Source: Strigamia acuminata
Taxonomy: Eukaryota; Arthropoda; Chilopoda; Geophilomorpha; Linotaeniidae
NCBI GenBank assembly: GCA_949358305.1
Contig: OX442324.1
Coordinates: 7,847,601-7,911,600 of the forward strand
Direction: 5' to 3'
DNA length: 64,000 nt
Part shown: positions 30,658 to 39,610 of the stretch, piece after piece
Layout of the letters: every line of letters begins with the position of its first letter
Position numbering within the stretch: position 1 is the first letter of the stretch
Position numbers and translations under genes: made by a program
The notes under the pieces: generated by a model
Told to the model about the DNA's origin: nothing
Databases searched by the model: none
The model's input: the letters and a program-made list of their open reading frames with translations, nothing else

Positions 30658-33600
30658 TTATTTCTTCGCCGCCTGCGCTGACTCGTTTTTTGACTCGTTT
30701 TTTGCCATGGCGAGTTTAATCTCTGCCATCTGCTTCATTATTGCGTCAAATTTAGCGTCTTCTTTCGCTGTTCTTGGGCACTCATTGGAATAGTGACCCG
30801 GTTGGTTACACTTGAAACAACGAATATTTGATTTGTCTCTTGGGGCTTCAGTCGATTTTTTCTTTTCAGGGTCTGCTTTCGACGGTGGCGTGTAATTTTT
30901 TCGAAAATACTTCGGAATTCGGCCGGCATTTGGTTTTAACCTGGCGCGAAATTCTTCTACCGCTCTATCTCGATGGATGAGATGTACTAGCGGTCCTTCC
31001 TCATCGCAACCCGTTGATAAGGTATCGCGATAGCTTCGTATTTCTTCGTCCGTCGAATAATCGTCTTTTTCTTCTTTTTTGTCTGATTTTCCGGCATCTT
31101 GTCCGGCTTCCTCCCCCTCCTTGACCTCCTCCAGTGTCGCTTGCATGGCTGACGCTGTCGGTGCCTTTTTAGGGGCGGCCAAAGGGTTGGAAGGCAGCGT
31201 GGATGTCAGTTTATTTTTTATTTGTAAACCAACGCTAGCTTCTGCCAGCTCCATTATACCGCTAAGATATTCAGTAGGGCGCATAATTTTATCTGTCGCC
31301 CCATATCTTTCCGCACTCAACTTGAGACGTTTAGCGGTTGCTGCTTTCTCCGCTTCTGGTAAAGCGGAATAATACCTCTTCTCGATATCTATCGTGTTCT
31401 CGAACAGGAAGGCGCTCATCTCCTCGTAGCTGCCTCCTGTCGGTGCCCTTTCTTCAAGTAACACCCGTTGCGAGTACTCCGACAAACCGCCGAGAAAGAA
31501 AAGGTTGAATCCCGTGGCATGAAATTCCATCGGGGCCTTTTCGAACAACAATCTGGCGCGAATGTCGTAATCCATTATGGTTTCACCAGGCATCTGGCGA
31601 AGACCTCGCATCTTTCGGCTCACCTCTTCGGGTGTCTCGCCGTAGCGCAGGTCGAATCTCATTAAAAAGTCGTCCCAATTGACGCCTTTCAATCCTTGGT
31701 ACCACTCACGTGCCGAGCCTGTCATTAGCTCGACAATACCGTGGGTGAGCATGTCTCCTACGGTGGCTTTGGTGGCAGTCTTAATTCGAATTACTTCGTC
31801 AAGGAAGCGATCTCCCGCTTTCCATGACCCGTCGAAACGGTTCTGAATATAAAATTGCCACCTAATATTCCCGGTAACACTCATGGTGTCACGTCGGGAG
31901 ACAGCGTATTTTTTCTTTACGCGGTCGCCAGTGCTACGATTACGATCGTTTCGTTTGCTCAGATCGATTCCCTCGGCCTTCAACGAGCCGAGTAGGGCTC
32001 TTCCAAGCTCTCCCATCGTATACTGCCGACCCGTCGAATCGGTAAACGCGCTTTGTCGGGGAAGGTCCTGAAACTCCTCCCGTCGGTGGTCGCTATTTTC
32101 CGATCGACGTCGTTTCTCTCTATCGCGCGGAGAGTTGGATCTCTTCCGGCGATTACTTGATTTTTCCTTTCGTCTGTCGTCGTTGGATGAGGGGTCGGAG
32201 CTGGGGTCGGGAGACGGTGAGCGGCGTGGCGGGTTGCGCCGTGAAGAGTTTGACTCTTTCCGGCCCCTACGACGGTCGTCACGTTCCCTTTCTCTGCGTT
32301 CATCGCGTTCTCTTTCCCTTCGTCTTTCTCCGGAACCTCTCTCCGAATCGTGATGACTGGGTGCATTTGACTCCAGTCCATCTGACGACGAATCACTATT
32401 TCCGTAGTGAAAATATTTCGGTCTTTCATCGCGTTTGCCTTCTTCTCGCGAAGAGGTGCGATCATGCGATTGTCTCCTTGACGACTCGTCGTCTTTAAGG
32501 ATGGGCACTGGTTGTTGCCACTCAGTCCCTTGTGGATTATCATGCTGTTGGCTTGTGAGAGCTTGCTCTTCATTTCGCCTAGCATTATTAGCGTTGATTA
32601 ATCGCGTTATCGCATTATTTGTGGCTGAATCGAGAGCTTGCATGCGGGGCCGAGTTTGTTGTTCTCTGGCCGACGCATCTCTCTTGCGCGGAGTAGCTGG
32701 TGTTGCTCTCTCCGGCTGGGGTTTGGGTTTGGCCTTCGGCGTGCGCTTTGGGTCTCCCTCTAGGCTCTCGTCGGACAGCTCGGATGAACTGACCTCTGGT
32801 TTGCGGACGGATTTCGGGTCATCTCGTCGCAATCTGGCCATAAATGCTCGCTCTGCTTCTTGTTGCGAGTGGAAAGCATATCGATGTGCTCTCAGGGCTC
32901 GGTCAACTATTTCTACCTCCTCGGGAGTAGTCGGATTGGGCTGGGTTCTGCCGTACTCGAGAGCTTGCGCTTCTCTTTCCGCCAGCTTCCTCCGTCTCTC
33001 GCGAATGGCTTGACGAGCCTCGTTCTCTGCATCCGCTTCAAATTGAGCGGAATCAACCAATTGTTGAGCGTGTGCACCTTCAACAATGGTGATTTGCGGG
33101 GATACACTGTGCGCTTTTAAAGCTGCACGTACGATCTGTAACGTTTCGTACACGGTAATTTTCCCCGTCGGAAGGGTGTATCTCACTCCTTCCGCCTGTG
33201 CCAATTGCATCGCATCAATCAAGGTGCCCGAGACGCTGTAAGGCTGGCTCGAAACACGCTTGACAGAGGATGAGTTGGACTTGTGTCCTTCGGACCTGAC
33301 CGAAGCTGGGCGGCTTTGCGTAATTGGCGTGTTTAGTGCCGAATTAGCGGTCGTATTTGAGGCCGTCTTTTGTATCGGAGACGCTGCTTTCGGACTGCCC
33401 ACCTCGGTGTCGTGCGTTAGACGAGGCGATTGGTTACGGGATAAAACCTCGTTTCCGCTCGTCTCGCCGTCACGGTTAGAACGCGGCAGTTTGGAGTGAG
33501 ATTGCTCTTCACCCCGCTCTGTCTCGTCCAATCGCTGCCTCGTCTCGGTGCGAGACGGGTGCGATGCCTCGGATGCGCTTCTACGATCGGGTTTAGGCTT

Positions 33601-33741
33601 ACGCCGTTTTTGCCTCGCTTCGTGCGCTGAGGCTTTGGGTAAGGGACCTCCAGATCGCAAGTGATAGTCGGCGCCTTTACGACTGCCGGCTCTCTTGTTT
33701 GCGTCGGAGTCGGAATCTGTTACTCGGGTATTATCTGCCAT
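30658..33741 (-). CDS. Gypsy-B Gag
   Basis: A long Gag of 1027 residues from the ATG at 33741-33739 (MADNTRVTDSDSD); the frame is open 9 codons upstream. The N-terminal half is charged and disordered. A stretch of RERERDERRERERDDRR plus RSPSPDPSS and RSNSPRDREKRR resembles the RS domains of splicing factors. A retrotransposon capsid-type region follows (RWQFYIQNRF, GSAREWYQGLKGVNWDDFL, LRQMPGETIMDY). The zinc knuckle CFKCNQPGHYSNEC is near residues 975-988. The C-terminus encodes two repeats of KNES that create the frameshift heptamers. The stop is TAA at 30658-30660. The length is about double that of many gypsy gags, mainly because of the N-terminal RS and linker region. Confidence 0.93.
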   Translation of the reverse strand: MADNTRVTDSDSDANKRAGSRKGADYHLRSGGPLPKASAHEARQKRRKPKPDRRSASEASHPSRTETRQRLDETERGEEQSHSKLPRSNRDGETSGNEVLSRNQSPRLTHDTEVGSPKAASPIQKTASNTTANSALNTPITQSRPASVRSEGHKSNSSSVKRVSSQPYSVSGTLIDAMQLAQAEGVRYTLPTGKITVYETLQIVRAALKAHSVSPQITIVEGAHAQQLVDSAQFEADAENEARQAIRERRRKLAEREAQALEYGRTQPNPTTPEEVEIVDRALRAHRYAFHSQQEAERAFMARLRRDDPKSVRKPEVSSSELSDESLEGDPKRTPKAKPKPQPERATPATPRKRDASAREQQTRPRMQALDSATNNAITRLINANNARRNEEQALTSQQHDNPQGTEWQQPVPILKDDESSRRQSHDRTSSREEGKRDERPKYFHYGNSDSSSDGLESNAPSHHDSERGSGERRRERERDERRERERDDRRRGRKESNSSRRNPPRRSPSPDPSSDPSSNDDRRKEKSSNRRKRSNSPRDREKRRRSENSDHRREEFQDLPRQSAFTDSTGRQYTMGELGRALLGSLKAEGIDLSKRNDRNRSTGDRVKKKYAVSRRDTMSVTGNIRWQFYIQNRFDGSWKAGDRFLDEVIRIKTATKATVGDMLTHGIVELMTGSAREWYQGLKGVNWDDFLMRFDLRYGETPEEVSRKMRGLRQMPGETIMDYDIRARLLFEKAPMEFHATGFNLFFLGGLSEYSQRVLLEERAPTGGSYEEMSAFLFENTIDIEKRYYSALPEAEKAATAKRLKLSAERYGATDKIMRPTEYLSGIMELAEASVGLQIKNKLTSTLPSNPLAAPKKAPTASAMQATLEEVKEGEEAGQDAGKSDKKEEKDDYSTDEEIRSYRDTLSTGCDEEGPLVHLIHRDRAVEEFRARLKPNAGRIPKYFRKNYTPPSKADPEKKKSTEAPRDKSNIRCFKCNQPGHYSNECPRTAKEDAKFDAIMKQMAEIKLAMAKNESKNESAQAAKK
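30685..30703 (-). promoter_or_regulatory. Double A-AAA-AAC -1 frameshift site
   Basis: On the element strand the canonical slippery heptamer A_AAA_AAC occurs twice in the gag frame, at 30703-30697 and 30691-30685, separated by GAGTC. Slipping back one base at either joins gag to the open pol frame. The gag stop follows 24 nt after the second. Confidence 0.88.
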
Positions 33742-33793
33742 TTCTTGCTTTGGGTATGATGTAATCACAGGTTAGAATCAGTTATTCGACTTG

Positions 33794-33811
33794 ATCCCGG
33801 ACAGGCCCCCA
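33794..33811 (-). other. Gypsy-B primer-binding site (tRNA-Pro-like)
   Basis: On the element strand TGGGGGCCTGTCCGGGAT lies 2 bp inside the 5' LTR. It matches the complement of the tRNA-Pro 3' end except for two adjacent bases. The same primer class is used by murine leukaemia virus. Confidence 0.75.
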
Positions 33812-33813
33812 CG

Positions 33814-34832
33814 TGTCGCGCTCAACTCTAACCGTCGCTAACTCGTGGGTTGATTACTTAATTCGACTAACTCACTACCGCTTTGCTCAAGCGGTTTACC
33901 CAAAGAAATGATTACACAGATATAAAAGGTAAAATATAATATAGATTTATTCTGTGGGACAATGTACAGATATATCTTATATATATATATATATAAAAGG
34001 TAGGTAAAAGGTAAATCGGAATGGGTGAAGGGAAATGGAAAGGTAAAGGTATGATGAAAGCTGGCTGGAATCGGCGAGGTCGTCTGTTGTCTCGGTCGTG
34101 TCCAAGATGGCGTCCTCGTTGTGGCAACGTGGTGTCGTCTTGGGCCGGCGTGGCAATATGGCGTCCTCGGCTCGTCTCTGGCTGGTCCTTCGGGCTCACG
34201 CTGGTCGGGCGCGAGTGAATGCTTAGTTAAAAGGCTTACTTCGGGCTGTTGTCTAGGTTTTTGTGTGGTGTCCGGCGATCACACAGCGGCGGACTCTTCT
34301 GGCTCCCGGCGGTCACACAGCGGCGGGAACGCTCGTCGTGGTTTTACTGCAGTTTAGGCTTGTGCGACCGTTTGTCTGCACAACTCGCTAAACTGGAGTG
34401 GTTTTTACTATTTCTAGCTGGTGTGCTAAAATAGTGTGGTAATCTTATCTCGCAGGTTACTCTGCGGAGTTTGACACTGACCAAACGTACTCACGGTAAA
34501 TTGTCCTTTGTCCTTGGTCAATCCCAGTATATTTACTTGGGCCTGATCTTGTAGGACGACGGGTTTACGTGTGTTTCTCGTTTGATGGTTGTGTTGGTTC
34601 TGCCCGCTCAGTGCAAGGCACATTCCTTTGCACAAAGCGGGGTTGACAGGTGACCGGAATCACCCAATGGTGGGGTGGACGAGCCATCCCCACTCCCTCA
34701 GGGCAGACGCCTGTCCATTGACTAGATGTCAATGCACTGAGGGAAGGGAGACGCGCTTGCGGCTCCCCTTACACCCGAAACGAGGTCACGAGAGAAACTC
34801 TTCGTTGACCCCGGTCCAGTCGGGTCACAACA
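33814..34832 (-). repeat. Gypsy-B 5' LTR
   Basis: 1019 bp, partner of 21330-22348. It would drive transcription leftwards. The TSD CAAC follows at 34833-34836. Confidence 0.95.
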
Positions 34833-34836
34833 CAAC

Positions 34837-35232
34837 TGTTTAACCGTATTTTGTCTCGAGGTCGAGAGTTGCTTGATTCTGGTTTTTATCTCGCGTGTTT
34901 GTATATCGCAAGCGGCTCATGTAACGCGGTGATCAATTGTTGTGTCGTCGGCTCGAAAGAGCTTATTGTTTAGTCTGTTTTGGTGTATTATCACTAGATA
35001 ATACAAGGTTTTACCTTTATTTATGTAAAGGACAAATCAATGATGCTAATCCATTGATTTGTTCTCATGTTTTATGTATTACACACTTGAGAAGAACAAA
35101 TCTCAAGCTGTGCCACTTGTCTTTATGTTTTTGGTCGAATAAAATGGCTGCCGACGGTTTGTCAGCAATGTCAGCACATTTTAACTATGGCTGCATTTTT
35201 CCAACTCACTACACATTTAGTAAACCCCAATA
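34837..35232 (+). repeat. Solo LTR X, right part
   Basis: The remaining 396 bp of the LTR begun at 21249 (477 bp in total). AATAAA signals occur at about 35139 and 35229. It ends near CCCCAATA and is followed by the TSD AAAAC at 35233-35237. The terminal dinucleotide is TA rather than CA, so the boundary carries 1-2 bp of doubt. Confidence 0.78.
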
Positions 35233-35237
35233 AAAAC

Positions 35238-35494
35238 CTCGTTCCACAGAAGGGCATTGTTACGCTTTTGTAATGGTGGACTCTGCCAGTCGATGGCTTG
35301 ATGTGCGCTTAACTGAAAACTCTAATATAAAGACTACGGTCGAACAAATTCAAAAATTCTGCAAAAGGTGGGGTTTTCCCAAAATAATTATCAGTGATAA
35401 CGCGCCTGCTTTTCGCTCACCAGAATTTCGTAGCCAGATTCAGCAACTTGGCGCGATTAACCGATATACCGCCGCGTATCATCCGCAAGGAAAC
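35238..35494 (+). pseudogene. Gypsy-A pol remnant, integrase core
   Basis: The Gypsy-A integrase core continues here with GHCYAFVMVDSASRWLDV, then IIISDNAPAFRSPEF (the second catalytic Asp) and YTAAYHPQGN. It is interrupted at 35495 by a solo LTR and resumes at 36380 with the catalytic Glu region. Confidence 0.9.
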
Positions 35495-36379
35495 TGTTGG
35501 GAATTTCGTAAATGTCCCACGTTGACCTCATTTTGAAGCTATACGGCAATCGTGTTTAATAAGTGTGAATACGTGATATTGTGTTATTGAGCCGAAATGT
35601 AGAAGGCAATTTATTATATATAATGTAATTTGTGTGTAACAATGATCTAGTGTGTGAAAATGAATATTGTAGTGATAATATATTGATTGTCGGTGTGTTT
35701 GACATAATATCTATGCGAATTGTTGTTTGTGTGTAACGTGAGGGCGCTGCACGTATTTTGCTAGCGTACTTGCATTGCACCAGTGGATATTGATGATGTC
35801 ACAGTGATGACATCATCGAATGTTGTGATTATTTCTTTGTGTAATAATTGGCGAATTAAGTGTATGATTTGTTCTATGTACATACGTTATACAGTATGAC
35901 ATCATGTGAATAAAACTTCACTCTGTTTTTGTTTTCCAAAAGGCAACATCGCTTTTTATTTTGTCCCACACCTAATTATACATTCATAAAGTTAGGCTTA
36001 TTCTTATGAACTTCACCTACTTTTCTGAAGCAGTGAACAGTGTGTTTTCCAACATCACTTCAGGCCACTTGTTTTTACATGGATAGTTTGGAGAAAACAG
36101 CATGATTGGACTAAATTACAACAAGGATAAAGTGTGATAATAAGACTATTATCACACGTGAGTACTTTATTTATACATTATCAATATTATTTTTCGTTTA
36201 ATTTCCGGGTCACATCGTCGTACGTCGCGAATATATAAGCGTAACGTTGTGTGAACGCACCGTTGGACAGCCGAACCGCGCACGCTGCCCGACTTTCATT
36301 TCGGATAGGATATACGCATTTATCGTCAATTTTTGAGATTTCCACTGCGTATTTGTTGTATTATATGCGTATTCCTACA
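35495..36379 (+). repeat. Solo LTR, Copia-A family
   Basis: An 885-bp LTR, TGTTGGGAATTTCG...GTATTCCTACA, with TSD GAAAC (35490-35494 and 36380-36384). It aligns with the Copia-A 3' LTR (2321-3178), sharing the GAATAAAACTTCACTCTG block and the TTCCACTGCG end. It splits the Gypsy-A integrase. Confidence 0.95.
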
Positions 36380-36384
36380 GAAAC

Positions 36385-36954
36385 ATCGCGGAAAGGCTTA
36401 ACCAATCGTTAAAGAACTTTATATTAGCATATATTGATGATGACCATACGAGATGGGATGTCAATATTGGCTATTTCGTGCTCGCAATTAACTCGGCGTA
36501 TCAAATTTCTTTAAAGTATTCACCCTTTAAAATGGTAACAGGCCAGGAAGCTCGATTCCCGGGCGACCTGGACAGCGACCCGGATGACGGAGAACCATTG
36601 CCGCCCGTGGAAGCCGAGAATTTGCACGAACAAATGCGTAGAATGCGAGAAAGCGCGATTAACAACTTGCGCGAGTCCCAAATTCGACACAAAAAATGGT
36701 TCGATTTAAAACGGCGCCCCCATGACTTCTGTCCTGGCGACTGGGTAACTTTGCGCAATCGGCAACCTTCATCAGCCGACAAACAATTTGCCGCAGGTTT
36801 ACGCCAGCGTACGGAAGGCGTTTATATAATTCACAGATTGGTGGGTCCCAATACTGTCATCCTAATGGATGAACATGGCCAAAAAACCCAACCCTACAAT
36901 GTAGTGGAATTACAACATTGGTTTTTTGCCGAAGCTAATTTTTTGAAGACGTAA
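36385..36954 (+). pseudogene. Gypsy-A pol remnant, integrase C-terminus
   Basis: The Gypsy-A frame resumes at AERLNQSLKNF (catalytic Glu), continues through INSAYQISLKYSPFKMVTG and ends with a GPY/F-like segment (EGVYIIHRLVGPNTVILMD). The stop TAA is at 36952-36954. No internal stop occurs in this piece. The four Gypsy-A pieces are collinear and in the same orientation. Confidence 0.9.
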
Positions 36955-37655
36955 TAATTATCGATAAGCATGTTGAGACTTTTACTGTCAACACTTTAGA
37001 TATTTTTACAGCCTATTTTCTTTCATTTAAATAAATTTCTTTTCCTTTCTAACAAAAAAAAAAAAGAAAAAATTCGAATGTAATCCGGTGTAAATCCATC
37101 TTTACTACCTATTAAAAATTATTTTCTTTTCATTTTAAATTTATTCATCCTAATTTTTATGTTATTTTATGTTTTCTTCATATTTTATGTTTTACGTTAC
37201 ATGTTTTATGTTATGTTTGGCTGCAACTGAAAATTACTAAGTCCATTTCAAGCAGGGACTATTTGTACCACCAGAGTGCGCAACGCCATTTAACCTCTAA
37301 CAATAGCACGTGGTTATTTCCACAATTCATTTAAATTATTCAATCAGTTTAATTTATGTGCGTATTATTTAAATTAATATTCAATGTTCATATTTATTAT
37401 CTGTTTGTGTCATCCGAATACTCTAATTAGTCTAAAACAGCGAATTTAAACGAGAACAACCTTTGTTAACTTCCTAATTCTAACACCGAACGTCGCTCTT
37501 CTATTATGATTAGTTACAACCTAATCTCGAACCCAACTTTATTACACATGTGCGAATTTCCAATTGCATTTCGAGTTTCTCGAAGCACTAGTCTACGACG
37601 GAGCACATTCTTGTACTTTTCCATTCGTGTGTAAATTATAACTATTCCTGTTGTC
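36955..37655. other. AT-rich region downstream of Gypsy-A pol
   Basis: Non-coding and AT-rich, with a poly(A)-like run at about 37052-37063. It may hold the Gypsy-A untranslated region and the start of its 3' LTR: TGTACCACCAGAGTGCG at about 37266 follows CAGGGACTATT and looks like a possible LTR start. No second copy exists in the window to confirm it. Confidence 0.4.
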
Positions 37656-37796
37656 GTGTTTCGTTACGCGTTCGTTGTTGTTGCGCCTGATAATTGTGAG
37701 TATCGTTTGTTGAACGTTTTATATGTGTTTTGTATTTATATAAACATTGCCTCCATCAACTTAGGCGCATATTACGGTTGTCGTATCGAAACCAAT

Positions 37797-38048
37797 ATGG
37801 CAGCCGGAGGCGAGGAGGATTATCCTGGCCGCAGATACCCGAAGAATTTTAAGACTCCGCCGCTTCACGCCATCGGACCACCGAAACACCCCAACTACCA
37901 TCCAGACGACCCCAGGGACGCAAGTTTCCCCAATTTTGAGATCTGTCCCGTGTGTTGCGGGTATGGTGTAGAAGTCGATCCGCCTAAAGCCGACACTAAA
38001 TGCCGAGCGTGTGATGGGCGCGGGGATCTGCGCCGATGTTTCTGTTAG
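37797..38048 (+). CDS. Small cysteine-motif protein, unrecognised
   Basis: An 83-residue ORF starting MAAGGEEDYPGRRYPKNFK and ending in a paired-cysteine module: CPVCCGYG, about 15 residues, then CRACDGRG, then CFC at the C-terminus. The CxxCxGxG spacing resembles one half of a DnaJ-type zinc finger. The same frame is open upstream to 37656. An intron-like GTGAGT (37696-37701) to TTAG (37761-37764) lies just before, so the ATG could belong to a second exon. It lies between the Gypsy-A pol stop and the Copia-E LTR. It could be a small host gene, an accessory ORF of Gypsy-A, or chance. I do not recognise a family. Confidence 0.45.
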   Translation: MAAGGEEDYPGRRYPKNFKTPPLHAIGPPKHPNYHPDDPRDASFPNFEICPVCCGYGVEVDPPKADTKCRACDGRGDLRRCFC

Positions 38049-38175
38049 GTCATGTGTCAATGTTGAGCGTTATCTAACAATAGTAGCAATTAAAATAATT
38101 GCGAATCCATGTTTAAAAATTTGTGAGTTCTGAATTACAATTTGTAATATTGGTTATGTCGGAATAATTGAACTA

Positions 38176-38252
38176 CCGGGTGGCCCACATAAAAGCGGCC
38201 CGAAAATGTGTGTATGTAATATTATGGGGCCGCTTTTATGTGGGCCACCCGG
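38176..38252. mobile_element. 77-bp palindromic MITE (TA target, mariner-like)
   Basis: Perfect 26-bp terminal inverted repeats (38176-38201 and 38227-38252, starting CCGGGTGGCCCACATAAAAG) surround a 25-bp centre. TA flanks both sides (38174-38175 and 38253-38254), as for Tc1/mariner derivatives. The flanking sequence joins cleanly as Copia-E LTR once one TA is removed. Confidence 0.85.
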
Positions 38253-38952
38253 TATATTTGGATATTGTTGTGTAAAATGTCGTTTATTGAATCGATGATA
38301 TGTAGAGTAAATGTAGTGAAAGAATTCCGATGTATTAATGTGTTTTACGTTGTGTATCGGCGATGTGTTTGACATCACGTGCAATTTCGTGACGTTTTCA
38401 TATCGCCTAGACTTGTAATGATGATGTCAGATTGATGGCATCATCATGATTAACGATTGTTTCTGTTTTTATCATTTAACATGTAAATAACATGATTTGT
38501 TCACATTTTAACATGATTGGATTTGATGAGAATAAAACTTCACTTTTTCGTTATGTTTTCAACCGTGTGAGTGCTTATTATTTCCTCCATGCATCTAATT
38601 AAATATGCACAGAAGTAGGGTTAACTCGAAGCAACTTCACTAGTTTTTCTCCACTGGAACAAGAAGCTTTTGGCTACGAGTTGATAAGCTCAATCCACAT
38701 TCGACATTCGTTTTTCCGGAACAATTCGCATTTATTAAGGACAATAATGACTGTGTGATATACTCACACATGAGTACTAATATTTATTAAATACATTTAT
38801 TAAATATTACATTTATTTGTTTGAGCGGACGTCGTATCGAGCGGCGGACAAATACGTTTTACCTGCGTGCGCCTCGTATTGCCGTGTAGCCAACGACACG
38901 GACGCGTGTTCGGGAATTGGATAGGACTTTCACCATACGGTTTTTCGACAAT

Positions 38953-39499
38953 AGTGAGTTTGCGGTTGCCAATTGTTCCTTATAATTATGAGTTACAAGC
39001 TCATAATTATAAAATTGGACTTATAACATAACGTAACTCCTCAATTTTTACACTATTTTGTAAAATAAGGGAGCCAATCAGATCGCTTAACACTATTTTA
39101 AGCTCCTCCCACTATTGCAAATGGCGCTGATGGTGCTAATAGAAATTCAAAATGGCTGCCTGACCTGTTTCAACAATCAGCCTCAATCACAATTTCTTTC
39201 TGCCATCGAAGGATAGAAACAACTAAAATCATTCCAGGTAAGCAAATAAATGAACTGGAAGACAATTTCATGTCTGAAAACTGTCAAATTAGTAAAACTA
39301 CAGATTTTCATTTTCTTTTGCATATGGATTTGTTCTACCATTACATGCAAGAGATTTGTACTGTTCACATGGTATTTATAAGTATAATTTATAAAATATT
39401 TATTGTACCGCAAGTGCCTATTTCAAGAAGGAATTATAATTATAATTATGAGCTTGTAACTCATAATTATAAGGAACAATTGGCAACCGCAAACTCACT
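38953..39499. mobile_element. 547-bp MITE with 60-bp perfect TIRs
   Basis: The terminal inverted repeats at 38953-39012 and 39440-39499 start AGTGAGTTTGCGGTTGCC and are identical over 60 bp. The inner half of each is itself a 12-bp-stem hairpin (TATAATTATGAG...CTCATAATTATA). The 3-bp TSD is AAT (38950-38952 and 39500-39502). No transposase is encoded. The 3-bp target suggests a PIF/Harbinger-type element, but the TIR does not settle the superfamily. Confidence 0.87.
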
Positions 39500-39544
39500 A
39501 ATAACTCCACTGCGAAATACTTTGTTTTGTGTGATTGTCTTACA

Positions 39545-39562
39545 TGGTAGCAGAGGATGGTT
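39545..39562 (+). other. Copia-E primer-binding site (tRNA-iMet 3' end)
   Basis: TGGTAGCAGAGGATGGTT matches the complement of the 3' end of eukaryotic initiator tRNA-Met over 18 nt. It starts immediately after the LTR. Confidence 0.88.
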
Positions 39563-39610
39563 CGCCTAAGACCCGACATCGACGGAAAATAGCGACGATA
39601 CAGCGGGAAA

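Larger units (their letters stand above)
21330..34832 (-). mobile_element. Gypsy-B, complete 13.5-kb Ty3/gypsy element with a third ORF
   Basis: A full-length element on the minus strand. Its two 1019-bp LTRs (21330-22348 and 33814-34832) show no difference that I can see. The 4-bp TSD is CAAC (21326-21329 and 34833-34836). Reading from the right it has a tRNA-Pro-type primer site, gag, pol in the -1 frame, a 1.4-kb non-coding gap with stem-loops, a large ORF of unknown function, and a purine tract (complement of CTTCCCCCTC at 22349-22358). All three ORFs are uninterrupted. It inserted inside solo LTR X, itself inside Gypsy-A. At 13.5 kb it is longer than most insect gypsy elements, largely because of the third ORF and a long gag. 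Confidence 0.95.
38157..39544 (+). repeat. Copia-E 5' LTR with two MITE insertions
   Basis: Without the MITEs the LTR is about 0.76 kb. It shares the GAATAAAACTTCACT block, the ACACATGAGTACT region and the TCCACTGCG end with the Copia-A LTRs, and it ends CTTACA next to the primer site. Confidence 0.8.

Noticed and set aside
39270-39569. ORF within the 547-bp MITE
   Set aside because: It is low complexity, runs through the terminal inverted repeat and out into the LTR, and shows no transposase motif.
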